The translations under genes were made by a program, and so were the position numbers. This document shows, piece by piece, positions 26,014-33,500 of a stretch of 64,000 nucleotides of DNA. This stretch comes from Streptomyces sp. NBC_01481 (GTDB taxonomy: Bacteria > Actinomycetota > Actinomycetes > Streptomycetales > Streptomycetaceae). Where the stretch lies: assembly GCF_026339995.1 (NCBI RefSeq), contig NZ_JAPEPT010000004.1, positions 744,001 through 808,000 on the forward strand, in the 5' to 3' direction. A model generated the notes under the pieces. That model ran no database searches and was not told the DNA's origin. It worked only from the letters and a program-made list of their open reading frames with translations. Each line of letters opens with the position of its first letter. The stretch's first letter is position 1.

Positions 26014-26035
26014 CTCTTAGCTTCGTGAGGCGTCT

Positions 26036-26183
26036 GGCTGGTCATCGCGGCCCACACCCAACTTCGCCTCGCCCGGCCGCTGGCCGCTGACCTCCGCCGC
26101 CCATGGGAGAAGCCGGCCGAGCCCGGCCGACTCACCCCCGCCCGTGTCCGCCGGGGGTTCAGGAACCTCCGCCCGAACTTGCC
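26036..26183 (+). pseudogene. transposase piece C of the interrupted NF041680-like element
   Basis: Continuing directly from 24195, it reads WLVIAAHTQLRLARPLAADL, RRPWEKPAEPGRLTPARVRR, GFRNLRPNLP. It is cut at 26183 by the IS1182-family element, whose target duplication TGCC is at 26180-26183 and 27844-27847. Confidence 0.9.
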
Positions 26184-27843
26184 GAGGCTGTCGCACGGCT
26201 CCGGCCCGGTGAAGGTCAAGAGTGCTTCTTGGGCGTGTGATTGATGAGCTTGTTGAGGTTGTGTACCGTGCCGAGGAGCTTGATCTCGGCGTCCACCGCC
26301 TGGCGGCCGCGGTAGTTGAGGTGTCGTCCGAAGCGTTGGAAGATCTGGGCGAATCCCGGCTCGACCAGGGCACTGCGTTGACGGTACTGGGCCCGTCCTG
26401 TTGGGGTGGCGAGGCGGGCCGCCATGTCCTGCTGGCCGGCAGGGGCCTGCTGACGTTTCGCGGGAAAGCCTGCCTGGTCGGCATCGCTGGTGACCGAGAC
26501 CAGTAGCGGGAGGTCGGCGAGGGCCTCGAAGGACGCGGCGGAAGCGTACCCACTGTCGGCGAGCCAGAGTTGGATGTCGCCGGGGAGCCGTGCGGCCTGG
26601 TGATTGTGCTGGGTCTTCTTCACCATCAAAACGAGGGCCGTCCTGTCCGAGGGATTGTCGTGCGCTTCGATAGCCAGCAAGAATTGACGGCGGGCGCACA
26701 CGATCTGGATGTTGTATCCCTGTAGGTAGCCGCCGCGTTTGCCGGGAATCAGCCGGGAGTCGGGATCGCTCAGGCAGGCACGGGACTCCGGGGAGGGGGC
26801 CGGTCGGGGTGTGCGGGCCCGCTCCAGCCAGGCCCGCATCTTCACCAGTCGCGTTCGCTGGCGAACGAGGACGGTCTTTTGCTCCATCGGGACCGGCGGC
26901 CGTCCGTTCGCTCCACGACGTCCTGCCGCCCGGTCCTCTCGGACGCGGAGCTCGTACTTCTTCAGCTTCTCCTGGTGAGCCTCGGTTTCGGCAGCCAGGC
27001 GCTTCTCCGCGCGGGCCACCATCCGCTCGGCGGCTTCGACCTTGATCCGGATCTCGGTGGGTGAAGGCATAGCCCGTTCATGCAGTCTGTCCCTGGCCAA
27101 GTGGGCCCGGGTGAGCCGGTCGCACAGCCGGGACAGGCGAGGCCAGTTGTCGCACGCGTCCTCGCCATCGCCCTGTGCTGCCGAGCCATCGGCCTCGACG
27201 CTCAGCGCGTGGTCGACTACATCCTCCATCAGCGCGTGGATCTCTTTCTCGCACTGGGAGATGGTCTCCTCCAGGCGCTGGAGCCGCTGGTTGGCGTCGC
27301 GTGAGGCGTTCGCCTCCATCGGTGAGCCGTCCACGGCCACTGCCGAAAGATCGACCAGGCCACGTCGGCCGCACAGCGACAACACCTGCACGAACAGCGA
27401 GTTCAAGGCGGCACGGTGGCGTCGTACGAACCGCGCGACGGTGGAGTGGTCCACTCGGCGGTTCGCGGTGATGATTCGGCAGCCCACGTCGTCCCAGCAA
27501 GCCTGCTCGATGCGACGGGAGGAACGCACTCCCTTGCTGTAGCAGTACAGGAGCAACGCAATCAGGCTCGCGGGAGGGTAGGCCACCCCGCCCCGCCCGT
27601 CGTCACGGTAGCTGTTCTCGAACGCCGATAGGTCAAGTAGCTCGACGACGTCGAGAACCTTCCAGCACAGGTGCTCGGGCGGCAGCCACTCCCGGACATC
27701 CCGCGGCATCTCAAGATCACATTCACGGTCGCACGACAAGAAGTTCCGCCCCACCAGCCAAGATTCCGACGCTTCCCTAATCCTCGGAACCGAACAACGA
27801 ATCGCTCTTGACCTTCACCGGGCCGGAGCCGTGCGACAGCCTC
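26184..27843 (-). mobile_element. IS1182-family element (1,660 bp) with perfect 39-bp terminal inverted repeats
   Basis: Bases 26184-26222 (starting GAGGCTGTCGCACGGCTCCG) are the exact reverse complement of 27805-27843. A 4-bp duplication TGCC flanks the element. Removing it with one TGCC copy restores the reading frame of the host transposase (AAC TTG CCC TGC CCG). The single transposase gene is intact. Confidence 0.93.
26216..27754 (-). CDS. IS1182-family transposase, intact
   Basis: The protein has 512 aa. MGRNFLSCDRECDLEMPRDV, REWLPPEHLCWKVLDVVELL is the DUF772-type N terminus. YPPASLIALLLYCYSKGVRS, then GLVDLSAVAVDGSPMEANAS contains the first catalytic Asp. The LIPGKRGGYLQGYNIQIVCA block and the LWLADSGYASAASFEALADL stretch (second Asp) follow, and the C terminus TGRAQYRQRSALVEPGFAQI carries the final Glu (EPGFAQI) before a His-rich tail. 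The GTG start at 27754 lies inside the element, 89 bp from its right edge. It is the most recently identifiable of the three inserts by sequence perfection of its ends. Confidence 0.94.
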   Translation of the reverse strand: MGRNFLSCDRECDLEMPRDVREWLPPEHLCWKVLDVVELLDLSAFENSYRDDGRGGVAYPPASLIALLLYCYSKGVRSSRRIEQACWDDVGCRIITANRRVDHSTVARFVRRHRAALNSLFVQVLSLCGRRGLVDLSAVAVDGSPMEANASRDANQRLQRLEETISQCEKEIHALMEDVVDHALSVEADGSAAQGDGEDACDNWPRLSRLCDRLTRAHLARDRLHERAMPSPTEIRIKVEAAERMVARAEKRLAAETEAHQEKLKKYELRVREDRAAGRRGANGRPPVPMEQKTVLVRQRTRLVKMRAWLERARTPRPAPSPESRACLSDPDSRLIPGKRGGYLQGYNIQIVCARRQFLLAIEAHDNPSDRTALVLMVKKTQHNHQAARLPGDIQLWLADSGYASAASFEALADLPLLVSVTSDADQAGFPAKRQQAPAGQQDMAARLATPTGRAQYRQRSALVEPGFAQIFQRFGRHLNYRGRQAVDAEIKLLGTVHNLNKLINHTPKKHS

Positions 27844-27847
27844 TGCC

Positions 27848-27995
27848 CTGCCCGGCCCGTGCACCGAAACCCAACCGGCCCGGTCCCGGCAGACCGCTCG
27901 GCTCGAAGAACCGTCACCCCGCCACCCACTACGACGTGGGCAAAACGGTCAGGCGGCCCGAGACCATCGCCGAACGTGACCAGGTCAGACCATAA
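27848..27995 (+). pseudogene. transposase piece D (C terminus) of the interrupted NF041680-like element
   Basis: It reads CPARAPKPNRPGPGRPLGSK, NRHPATHYDVGKTVRRPETI, AERDQVRP and a TAA at 27993-27995, the normal Pro/Arg-rich tail of this family. The stop codon lies within the right terminal repeat. Confidence 0.9.
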
Positions 27996-28005
27996 AGAAC
28001 AAGCT

Positions 28006-28586
28006 GAGTGCCCGTTTCTCAACCTCCGGTATGGATCTTTGGGTGGGCTGGTCTGGTTTTTGTGGCCGGGGTCAATGGGCCTGTACGCGGACGGCGTTGT
28101 CTGGGTTGCGGTGACTGGTTGAGGCCGGTCCGGTCCGCGGGCGGTGTTCTGCTCGGGGTGTGCCGGTCCAGGCAGTGGCGTCGTCTGCGGCGGGTGAGGC
28201 TGCGGGCGGCCGCGCTGGCGTGGGGCGAGGGCCAGCGGGTGTGGGGCGGTCTTGGGGTGGCCGGGGTGGGATCACCGCGGCAACGCGGTGTACTGCTGGT
28301 CGCGGTGTCGCCGCAGGGCCGACGGCCACCGCCGAGCCCTACCACAACTGACGGGCACGCAGGGCAGAAACCGCACCAGCACGGCTTGATCCAGGGTTCA
28401 TGACCTGTTTTCGGTCAATGATCCGCGATCCGCGAGCTCACGGACAACCCAGGGCGGGTGCCTCCTCCTTTCACAAGATGGAAGACCGTCTCGCGCCCAG
28501 AGTCCGTCGCGTCGCATCCGGCCCAAGCGGTGTTCCGTGCGCTGCTGTCCGTCCACCGTCCCATCAGGCACTCGCAGAACCGAGGA
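28006..28586. other. 581-bp gap without a supportable gene
   Basis: Both strands have open frames here because of high GC, but none has a recognisable family or a good start. It probably includes the lysyl-oxidase-like gene's promoter near its right side; I see no clear promoter or palindrome. Confidence 0.4.
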
Positions 28587-30284
28587 ATGATGACCAGATC
28601 CCTCCTGTCCCGGCCATGGCGTCCGGCGATAGCCGTCGCCGCGGCAATCGCTGTGACCGCAGGCGTCGTCGCAGCCGCCCCCGACGCCAAGAAGGCGCAG
28701 CCCACGCCGAAGCTCAGCCTGATCGCTGCCTCCAACTCGGTGACTCTGGACTCATGGAAGGAATCACCTGGCGTCTACCTGGACCTTGGTACGTACGTCA
28801 CCGCCGAGAACGGGCCCCTCGAACTCAAGGTGACCCGCAAGTCCTACCAGGACCCGGTCGTCGCCACACAGATCATCCGTGCGGGGAAGAAGGTCCGGAC
28901 GAAGGCCCTTCCCAAGGGTCTGGTGAAGGACTTCTCAGGGCTTCCGAACTTCGCCGAGATCACCATCACCGACGCGGCCGGCAAGAAGGTGCTGACCAAG
29001 TCGGAGGCGTTCTGTCCGAACAACGCGTCCGGTCGGGTGCGCCCCGACGCCCCGGCCAAGTCGAAGTACCCCCAGAGCTGTCCCGTGAACCCCTTCACGC
29101 TCGGCTCGGTGTGGGGCGTCGAGAACGGCTGGGCGTCCAACACGTACTCGGGCCACTACTCCGCGCCGGTCGTCCTTCCGGCCGGGAAGTACACCGCCAA
29201 GGTGTCCGTGGCCAAGCGCTACCGCGACCTGTTCGACATCGCGGACACGCCTCAGACGGTCAAGGTGACCGTACGCGAGCTCAGCGATGAGGGACCCGCG
29301 GGCAGGTCGGCGGCGGGCAGGAGCCACGGATCCCACGGGGCCGGGCACTCCGGTCACACCGCGACCCCCATGCCCGCGCCCGCTCCCGCGACGAGCGGGG
29401 CGGGGCCGTCGTACAACGTGGGCCACGGGCCTCACACCCCGGCGCCGCCCGCCCTGCCGTGGGCACTGAAGAAGGCCGGATTCAGGTCGGCACAGGTGGG
29501 TGACGGGTCCGGACAGACGGACGGCTCCCGGAAGGCGCCCGCGGCGGCGCCCAACGCGAAGCGGCCGACCGGCAGGGCTACCGTGCCCAACGTTCCCAAG
29601 CCCGACCTCCGCTCTCTGCCGGCGTATGGCATCCAGATCAGTGACGGCGGTGCCGACGTCCCCGGGAAGGACTACCTCGCCTTCAGCGCCAATGTGTGGA
29701 ACGCGGGGCCCGCGAAGCTGGTGGTGGACGGATTCCGCTCGCCCGGCAAGAAGCTCATGGACGCCTACCAGTACTTCTACGACGCCACCGGCAAGCAGGT
29801 CGGCTACACGCCGACCGGCACCATGGAGTGGGACCCGCGCCCGGGGCACGAGCACTGGCACTTCACGGACTTCGCCAGCTACCGGCTGCTGAAGGCCGAC
29901 CAGAAGGAAGCCGTGCGCAGTGGCAAGGAGGCCTTCTGCCTGGCCAACACCGATGCCGTGGACTACACGGTGAAGAACGCCAACTGGGACCCGGACAACA
30001 CGGACCTGTCCACCGCGTGCGGCCAGGAGAACTCGATCTCAGTCCGCGAGGTGCTCGACGTCGGCTCGGGCGACACCTACAGCCAGGACCTCCCCGGCCA
30101 GTCCTTCGACATCACAAACCTGCCGAACGGCACTTACTACATCCAGGTTCTGGCCAACCCCGAGAAGCGGCTGAAGGAGACCAACCTCAGCAACAACAGC
30201 GCGCTGCGCAAGGTCGTTCTGGAGGGTCGGCCGGGCGCGCGTACGGTCACCGTGCCCGCTCACGGCCTGGTCAACGCCAACTGA
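28587..30284 (+). CDS. secreted lysyl oxidase-family protein
   Basis: The protein is 565 aa from the ATG at 28587 (or 28590), next to GAGGA. A signal peptide (PAIAVAAAIAVTAGVVAAAP) is followed by a beta-rich N-terminal region (LSLIAASNSVTLDSWKESPG...). A His/Pro/Ala-rich linker follows (about 278-340), then a PF01186-like catalytic domain: LRSLPAYGIQISDGGADVPG, YLAFSANVWNAGPAKLVVDG, the copper-site sequence RPGHEHWHFTDFASYRL, and SISVREVLDVGSGDTYSQDL. In animals lysyl oxidase forms aldehydes on Lys of matrix proteins; bacterial homologues are known but poorly defined. A terminator follows at 30369-30398. Confidence 0.85.
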   Translation: MMTRSLLSRPWRPAIAVAAAIAVTAGVVAAAPDAKKAQPTPKLSLIAASNSVTLDSWKESPGVYLDLGTYVTAENGPLELKVTRKSYQDPVVATQIIRAGKKVRTKALPKGLVKDFSGLPNFAEITITDAAGKKVLTKSEAFCPNNASGRVRPDAPAKSKYPQSCPVNPFTLGSVWGVENGWASNTYSGHYSAPVVLPAGKYTAKVSVAKRYRDLFDIADTPQTVKVTVRELSDEGPAGRSAAGRSHGSHGAGHSGHTATPMPAPAPATSGAGPSYNVGHGPHTPAPPALPWALKKAGFRSAQVGDGSGQTDGSRKAPAAAPNAKRPTGRATVPNVPKPDLRSLPAYGIQISDGGADVPGKDYLAFSANVWNAGPAKLVVDGFRSPGKKLMDAYQYFYDATGKQVGYTPTGTMEWDPRPGHEHWHFTDFASYRLLKADQKEAVRSGKEAFCLANTDAVDYTVKNANWDPDNTDLSTACGQENSISVREVLDVGSGDTYSQDLPGQSFDITNLPNGTYYIQVLANPEKRLKETNLSNNSALRKVVLEGRPGARTVTVPAHGLVNAN

Positions 30285-30368
30285 CCTCCGCTGAGGGGAA
30301 CGCCTCGTGAAGCCGGGGCGTCCGCTGTCTGCCGGACGTGGTTGAGACATCCGGCCACGGAGCGCGAC

Positions 30369-30398
30369 GTCGCCCCCGGGCGTGTTCCCGGGGGCGAC
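30369..30398 (+). terminator. terminator after the lysyl oxidase-like gene
   Basis: GTCGCCCCCGGG (30369-30380) pairs perfectly with CCCGGGGGCGAC (30387-30398) across a 6-nt loop. It lies 84 bp past the stop codon and would also serve the convergent relic. Confidence 0.8.
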
Positions 30399-30438
30399 GC
30401 AGCGACAAGGTGCGCGGCGCGTCGGTGCGAACCCCGGA

Positions 30439-30860
30439 TCAGTACCGCAGGCCGTCCGGTCGGCGCGGGCCGTAGCCGAATGCGTGGTCGACGGCGATAT
30501 GGGCGAGCCAGCCGAAGCCCGCAACCGCCGGTGGGCGGCCGCGGGTCGCGGCCGCGAACGCCAGCAGCGTGGCCGGAATCGCGGGCGAGCGCAGCACGTT
30601 GTACGGGCGCACCGCGTACGACGGAAGGCGTTCGAAGTCGGGCGCGGCGGCAATCCGTAGAGCAACACGATGTCCGGGAGCACCGTGGTGGCCCACAGCA
30701 GCTTGCTGCGCCGACCGCCGAGCTGGGCGCCTGACCGGCCCGGCGACACCGACGGCTGCGCTCAACGCCCGTCCGGCGGGGGCGTGGTAGGTCCAACGGA
30801 GACCTCCGGCGCTCGGCGCGGGCCGCGCCGCGGCCGCCGCTCCGTGCCGGCGGCGGTGGC
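30439..30860 (-). pseudogene. frameshifted DUF4260 family membrane protein
   Basis: The last part, PDFERLPSYAVRPYNVLRSP, AIPATLLAFAAATRGRPPAV, AGFGWLAHIAVDHAFGYGPR, RPDGLRY, matches the end of DUF4260 proteins (ARPYNxxH...WxxHIxxDRxxGYGL). The preceding helix LWATTVLPDIVLLYG is in another frame, and the N terminus is in a third, so the gene is broken by at least two frameshifts. Confidence 0.6.
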
Positions 30861-30889
30861 AGGCTCTGTGCGGCCCCGGGTCACAGCTT

Positions 30890-30949
30890 GTCCTACCTTC
30901 CAGGCGTGGGTCGGAGTCGGTCCTGCCTTCCAGGCGTGGGTCGGAGTCG
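30890..30949. repeat. tandem duplication of a 30-bp unit
   Basis: Two adjacent 30-bp units (30890-30919 and 30920-30949) differ at one base. They lie immediately inside the left end of IS110 element 3, between the end itself and its guide loops; element 1 has a single shorter stretch there. Confidence 0.85.
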
Positions 30950-30969
30950 GTCATTCGTAAGATCGGCGG

Positions 30970-31115
30970 GCCCAGGGGTTCTGGGTATGGCTGTGAGCTT
31001 GTCGCCGTCTGATGGCTCAAAGAACTTGGCGGCCCGGAGCCCCGCGACGACTCGACCGCTAATTGGGATACGCGACTTGATCGCTGTGTAGGACAACGTC
31101 GGCGAGGTCGTCTGC
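30970..31115 (+). ncRNA. candidate bridge RNA of IS110 element 3
   Basis: The scaffold matches element 1: stem GGGGTTCTGGG (30975-30985) / CCCGGAGCCCC (31033-31043), fully paired with G-U pairs, and a second stem GACGAC (31046-31051) / GTCGTC (31107-31112). The left-target segment AGCTTGTC (30996-31003) equals the flank at 30882-30889. The right-target segment around AAAGAAC (31019-31025) differs from element 1. GTAGGACAA (31088-31096) is complementary to the left edge. The right end is lost, so the left-donor segment cannot be checked. Confidence 0.65.
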
Positions 31116-31146
31116 GGGATCGATCTGTGACGACGAGCTGGCGGAG

Positions 31147-31284
31147 GTGACCGTGCCCCAGATCTGGGCCGGAGTGGACATCGGCAAGGAACATCATCAC
31201 TGCGTGGTGATGGACGCCCAGGGAGAGCGTCTGCTCTCGCGCCGAGTCCTCAACCACGAGCCGGATCTGCTGGAGCTGATCTCA
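31147..31284 (+). pseudogene. IS110 element 3 recombinase, N-terminal piece
   Basis: The GTG at 31147 (or 31153 with GGAGG) begins VPQIWAGVDIGKEHHHCVVM, DAQGERLLSRRVLNHEPDLL, ELIS, the first DEDD motif of an IS110 recombinase closely similar to element 1. At 31284 the IS5-family unit enters. The frame resumes at 33602. Confidence 0.9.
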
Positions 31285-31437
31285 GAAGCCGTTGCCATAC
31301 CGATCATGGAGTCTGTCGATCGAACGGGAGTCTCGATCGGGTGATCGCGGGCCCTGCCCGGCATGAGAGCAGGACCTGGCGGTATACGGGGAAAATCCAG
31401 GGGAGCGGACGGCCTCGCGCTGCTACGGTCGGGCGCC

Positions 31438-31941
31438 ATGAGCTGGCTTCCCGATGACTTCGTCCACCCCGTCCTGGTACCGCTGCCGGGCGCTGGCCAT
31501 CACCTGCGGCCGATACGGGAGGCGGACACCCCGCTCGACTATCCGGCTGTGATGGGTTCGCGCGAGCGGCTGTGGACCATCTTCGGCCCGGCCTGGGGCT
31601 GGCCCGCGGCCACCATGACCTACGAGGCCGACCAGGCCGACCTGTTGCGGCACGAGAAGGAGATCGCCGCACACCAGTCCTTCAACTACGCGCTGTTCGA
31701 CGCGGCGGAGACAGCTCTGCTCGGCTGTGTCTACATCGACCCACCGGAGAGGGCCGGCGCGGACGGCGAGATCTCCTGGTGGGTGGTGGACGAGCTGGTG
31801 GGCAGCAAGGTCGAGCAGGCCCTCGACGCGCTGGTGCCGCAGTGGATCGCCGCCGACTGGACGTTCGAGCAGCCGCGCTTCCTCGGCCGCGAGATCTCCT
31901 GGTCGGACTGGCTCGCCCTGCCGGAGCATCCCGACACGTAA
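31438..31941 (+). CDS. GNAT-like N-acetyltransferase, IS-borne cargo
   Basis: The protein has 167 aa from the ATG at 31438. LPGAGHHLRPIREADTPLDY, then SFNYALFDAAETALLGCVYI, DPPERAGADGEISWWVVDEL and VGSKVEQALDALVPQWIAAD follow the beta4-beta5 and C-terminal layout of GNAT-fold acetyltransferases. The acetyl-CoA loop is weak (VVDELVGSKVE), so activity is uncertain. The ribosome site is poor. It lies between two direct copies of the IS5 left end inside IS110 element 3, so it may have been picked up as cargo; expression could come from the IS. Confidence 0.7.
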   Translation: MSWLPDDFVHPVLVPLPGAGHHLRPIREADTPLDYPAVMGSRERLWTIFGPAWGWPAATMTYEADQADLLRHEKEIAAHQSFNYALFDAAETALLGCVYIDPPERAGADGEISWWVVDELVGSKVEQALDALVPQWIAADWTFEQPRFLGREISWSDWLALPEHPDT

Positions 31942-32020
31942 GTGGTTGTTGCCCGTACCGATCTCGAAGGCTGTCGATCGAACGGGAGTCTCGATCGGGT
32001 GACTGCGGCGGTTTCCGCGC

Positions 32021-33007
32021 GTGAAAGCAGGGCCTCCAGGTAGCTCGGGGGTGCGATCCCATTCCGAGTGGTGCACGGAGGCCCTGTTGTCTTTGTTGTA
32101 CGTGCCCGAGCATGTTGACTTCAACTCGCCCGCCGTGTCGTGCGATTGCCTCGCGCACGTGTACGGCAACGCGGCCGACCATCCGGACCGGGTGCGCCGG
32201 TATCCGTCGGACATGACGGACGCGGAGTGGGCGGCCGTCCGGCCTTTGCTGCCGGTGCCGGCCTGGTTTCAGGGGCGGGGTGGACGGCCCGAGGGCTACT
32301 GCCACCGGCAGCTGTTGGACGCGATCCGCTACCTGGTCGCGGGCGGGATCTCGTGGCGGGCGATGCCCGCGGACTTCCCCGCATGGGCCCGGGTCTACGC
32401 CTTCTTCCGCCGCTGGCGCGAGCACGGGCTGATCGCCGAGTTCCACGACCGGCTGCGCGGGACGGTCCGTGAGCGCGAGGGCCGCGAGGCCGAGCCCACA
32501 GCGGGGATCATCGACGCGCAGTCGGTGCGGGCCGCCGCGACGGTGCCGGCCGCCTCACGCGGCTACGACGGCGGGAAGAAGGTGCCGGGCCGCAAGCGGC
32601 ACATCGTGACCGACACCCTCGGCCTGCTCCTGGCCGTCGCGGTCACGGCTGCGAACATCGGCGACCGGGACGCCGCGGCGGGCCTGCTGATGCGGCTGCG
32701 CCGTCTGCACCGCGACATCACCCTCGTGTGGGCCGACGGCGGCTACACCGGCTCCCTCGTCGGCTGGTGCCGGGACAAACTCGCCCTGACCTTGGAGATC
32801 GTCAAGCGCAGCGACGACATGGCAGGTTTCGTGGTGCTGCCGAGGCGGTGGGTGGCAGAGCGCACGTTCGCGTGGTTGATGAACTCCCGCCGTCTGGCCC
32901 GGGACTACGAGACCCTGCCCGCCACCAGCGAGGCGATGATCGGGTGGTCGATGGTCACGCGGATGAGCCGGCGTCTGGGACGGCCACGGTCCGCCGGACG
33001 GCACTGA
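32021..33007 (+). CDS. IS5-family transposase, intact
   Basis: The frame encodes up to 328 aa; the true start is uncertain, with in-frame GTG codons at 32021 and 32102. RRYPSDMTDAEWAAVRPLLP and GRPEGYCHRQLLDAIRYLVA form the DUF4096 N terminus. The DDE core shows PTAGIIDAQSVRAAATVPAA (first Asp), KKVPGRKRHIVTDTLGLLLA, LVWADGGYTGSLVGWCRDKL (second Asp) and VVLPRRWVAERTFAWLMNSR, RRLARDYE (Glu plus the YREK-like motif). All catalytic residues are present. Its 3' end overlaps the antisense partner gene by 53 bp. Confidence 0.93.
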   Translation: MKAGPPGSSGVRSHSEWCTEALLSLLYVPEHVDFNSPAVSCDCLAHVYGNAADHPDRVRRYPSDMTDAEWAAVRPLLPVPAWFQGRGGRPEGYCHRQLLDAIRYLVAGGISWRAMPADFPAWARVYAFFRRWREHGLIAEFHDRLRGTVREREGREAEPTAGIIDAQSVRAAATVPAASRGYDGGKKVPGRKRHIVTDTLGLLLAVAVTAANIGDRDAAAGLLMRLRRLHRDITLVWADGGYTGSLVGWCRDKLALTLEIVKRSDDMAGFVVLPRRWVAERTFAWLMNSRRLARDYETLPATSEAMIGWSMVTRMSRRLGRPRSAGRH

Positions 33008-33500
33008 ACGCCCCCGACGCCTCCAGGAGGAGCCACCCGCGCTCCGCCAGGCGCCGGGCTTTCGACCGCAGCCCCTCGACCTTCGCCGGCGTCGCGTCAA
33101 GGCCCAGCTCCACCGCGATCCCCTTGGCCCGAAGCGGTCCGTGACCCGTGGATCGCTGCCGTTCCAGCACGCCCAGAATGCGCTGATAGTCCGGCGCCAG
33201 AACCGTCACCGGCAGCCCTTCCCGCCAGGGCGGCACCGTCGAGCCCGGCACCGGCGCGAGCGACAGCACCGCTTTCTCCTCGGCCTCGGTCCCGGCGGTG
33301 GTCTCGGCAGCCGTGGCTGCCAGGGCCTCGACCAGCTCTTCCCGCGCGATCACCCGCCGGTCCAGCTCGATCTCGGCGGCCTCCAACACCTCAGCCAACC
33401 GGGCGACTTCCTCCCGTAGCCCTTCCACCCGCACACGGGCCGCTGTCTCCCGCTCCTCCAGCATTCCCAGCACCGACGCCATCGCGCACCCCTCGCTCAC
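32955..33500 (-). CDS. IS5-associated accessory protein, coiled coil plus winged-helix-like
   Basis: The protein has 181 aa. The N-terminal half is a strong coiled coil (MASVLGMLEERETAARVRVE, GLREEVARLAEVLEAAEIEL, DRRVIAREELVEALAATAAE). A linker follows, then LAPDYQRILGVLERQRSTGH, GLDATPAKVEGLRSKARRLA, ERGWLLLEASGAFS, which resembles a winged-helix DNA-binding domain. From memory such proteins regularly accompany Streptomyces IS5-type transposases on the opposite strand. Their job is unknown; control of transposition by antisense transcription or protein contact is plausible. The likely start is MASVLG at 33482. Confidence 0.75.
   Translation of the reverse strand: MSEGCAMASVLGMLEERETAARVRVEGLREEVARLAEVLEAAEIELDRRVIAREELVEALAATAAETTAGTEAEEKAVLSLAPVPGSTVPPWREGLPVTVLAPDYQRILGVLERQRSTGHGPLRAKGIAVELGLDATPAKVEGLRSKARRLAERGWLLLEASGAFSAVRRTVAVPDAGSSA

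Larger units (their letters stand above)
24196..26035 (+). mobile_element. IS110-family element 2 (1,840 bp) with bridge-RNA region
   Basis: It is bounded by a CT core (24194-24195 and 26034-26035), the same core described for IS621-type bridge recombinases. Deleting it restores GAC CGC TGG ACC TGG CTG GTC ATC in the host transposase. The element has a long left non-coding end (24196-24783) with two guide loops, the recombinase gene, and a 22-bp right end. It is unrelated in detail to elements 1 and 3. Confidence 0.9.
21475..28005 (+). mobile_element. NF041680/IS701-like insertion sequence interrupted by three other IS elements
   Basis: The ends are inverted repeats. AGCTTGTTCCTTATGGTCTG (21475-21494) pairs with 27986-28005 with one mismatch in 20, and ACCT extends the match inward. 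Between them a single transposase gene is found in four pieces (21615-21671, 23108-24195, 26036-26183, 27848-27995), separated by an IS110-family element, a second IS110-family element and an IS1182-family element. Deleting the three inserts joins the reading frame exactly at each junction. No matching target duplication flanks the outer ends, so the outer boundaries may have recombined with other copies. Confidence 0.85.

Noticed and set aside
20856..28005. Reading 20856 and 28005 as the two ends of one 7-kb composite transposon
   Set aside because: A better-placed left end lies at 21475, just upstream of the transposase start, and the 20856 copy matches the transposase 3' end, so it is a relic of a separate copy.
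31313..32002. The repeated IS5 left-end sequence as a target-site duplication
   Set aside because: The repeat is over 30 bp with internal structure and is followed by diverged sequence; target duplications of this family are about 3 bp, and TCA is found at the real edges.
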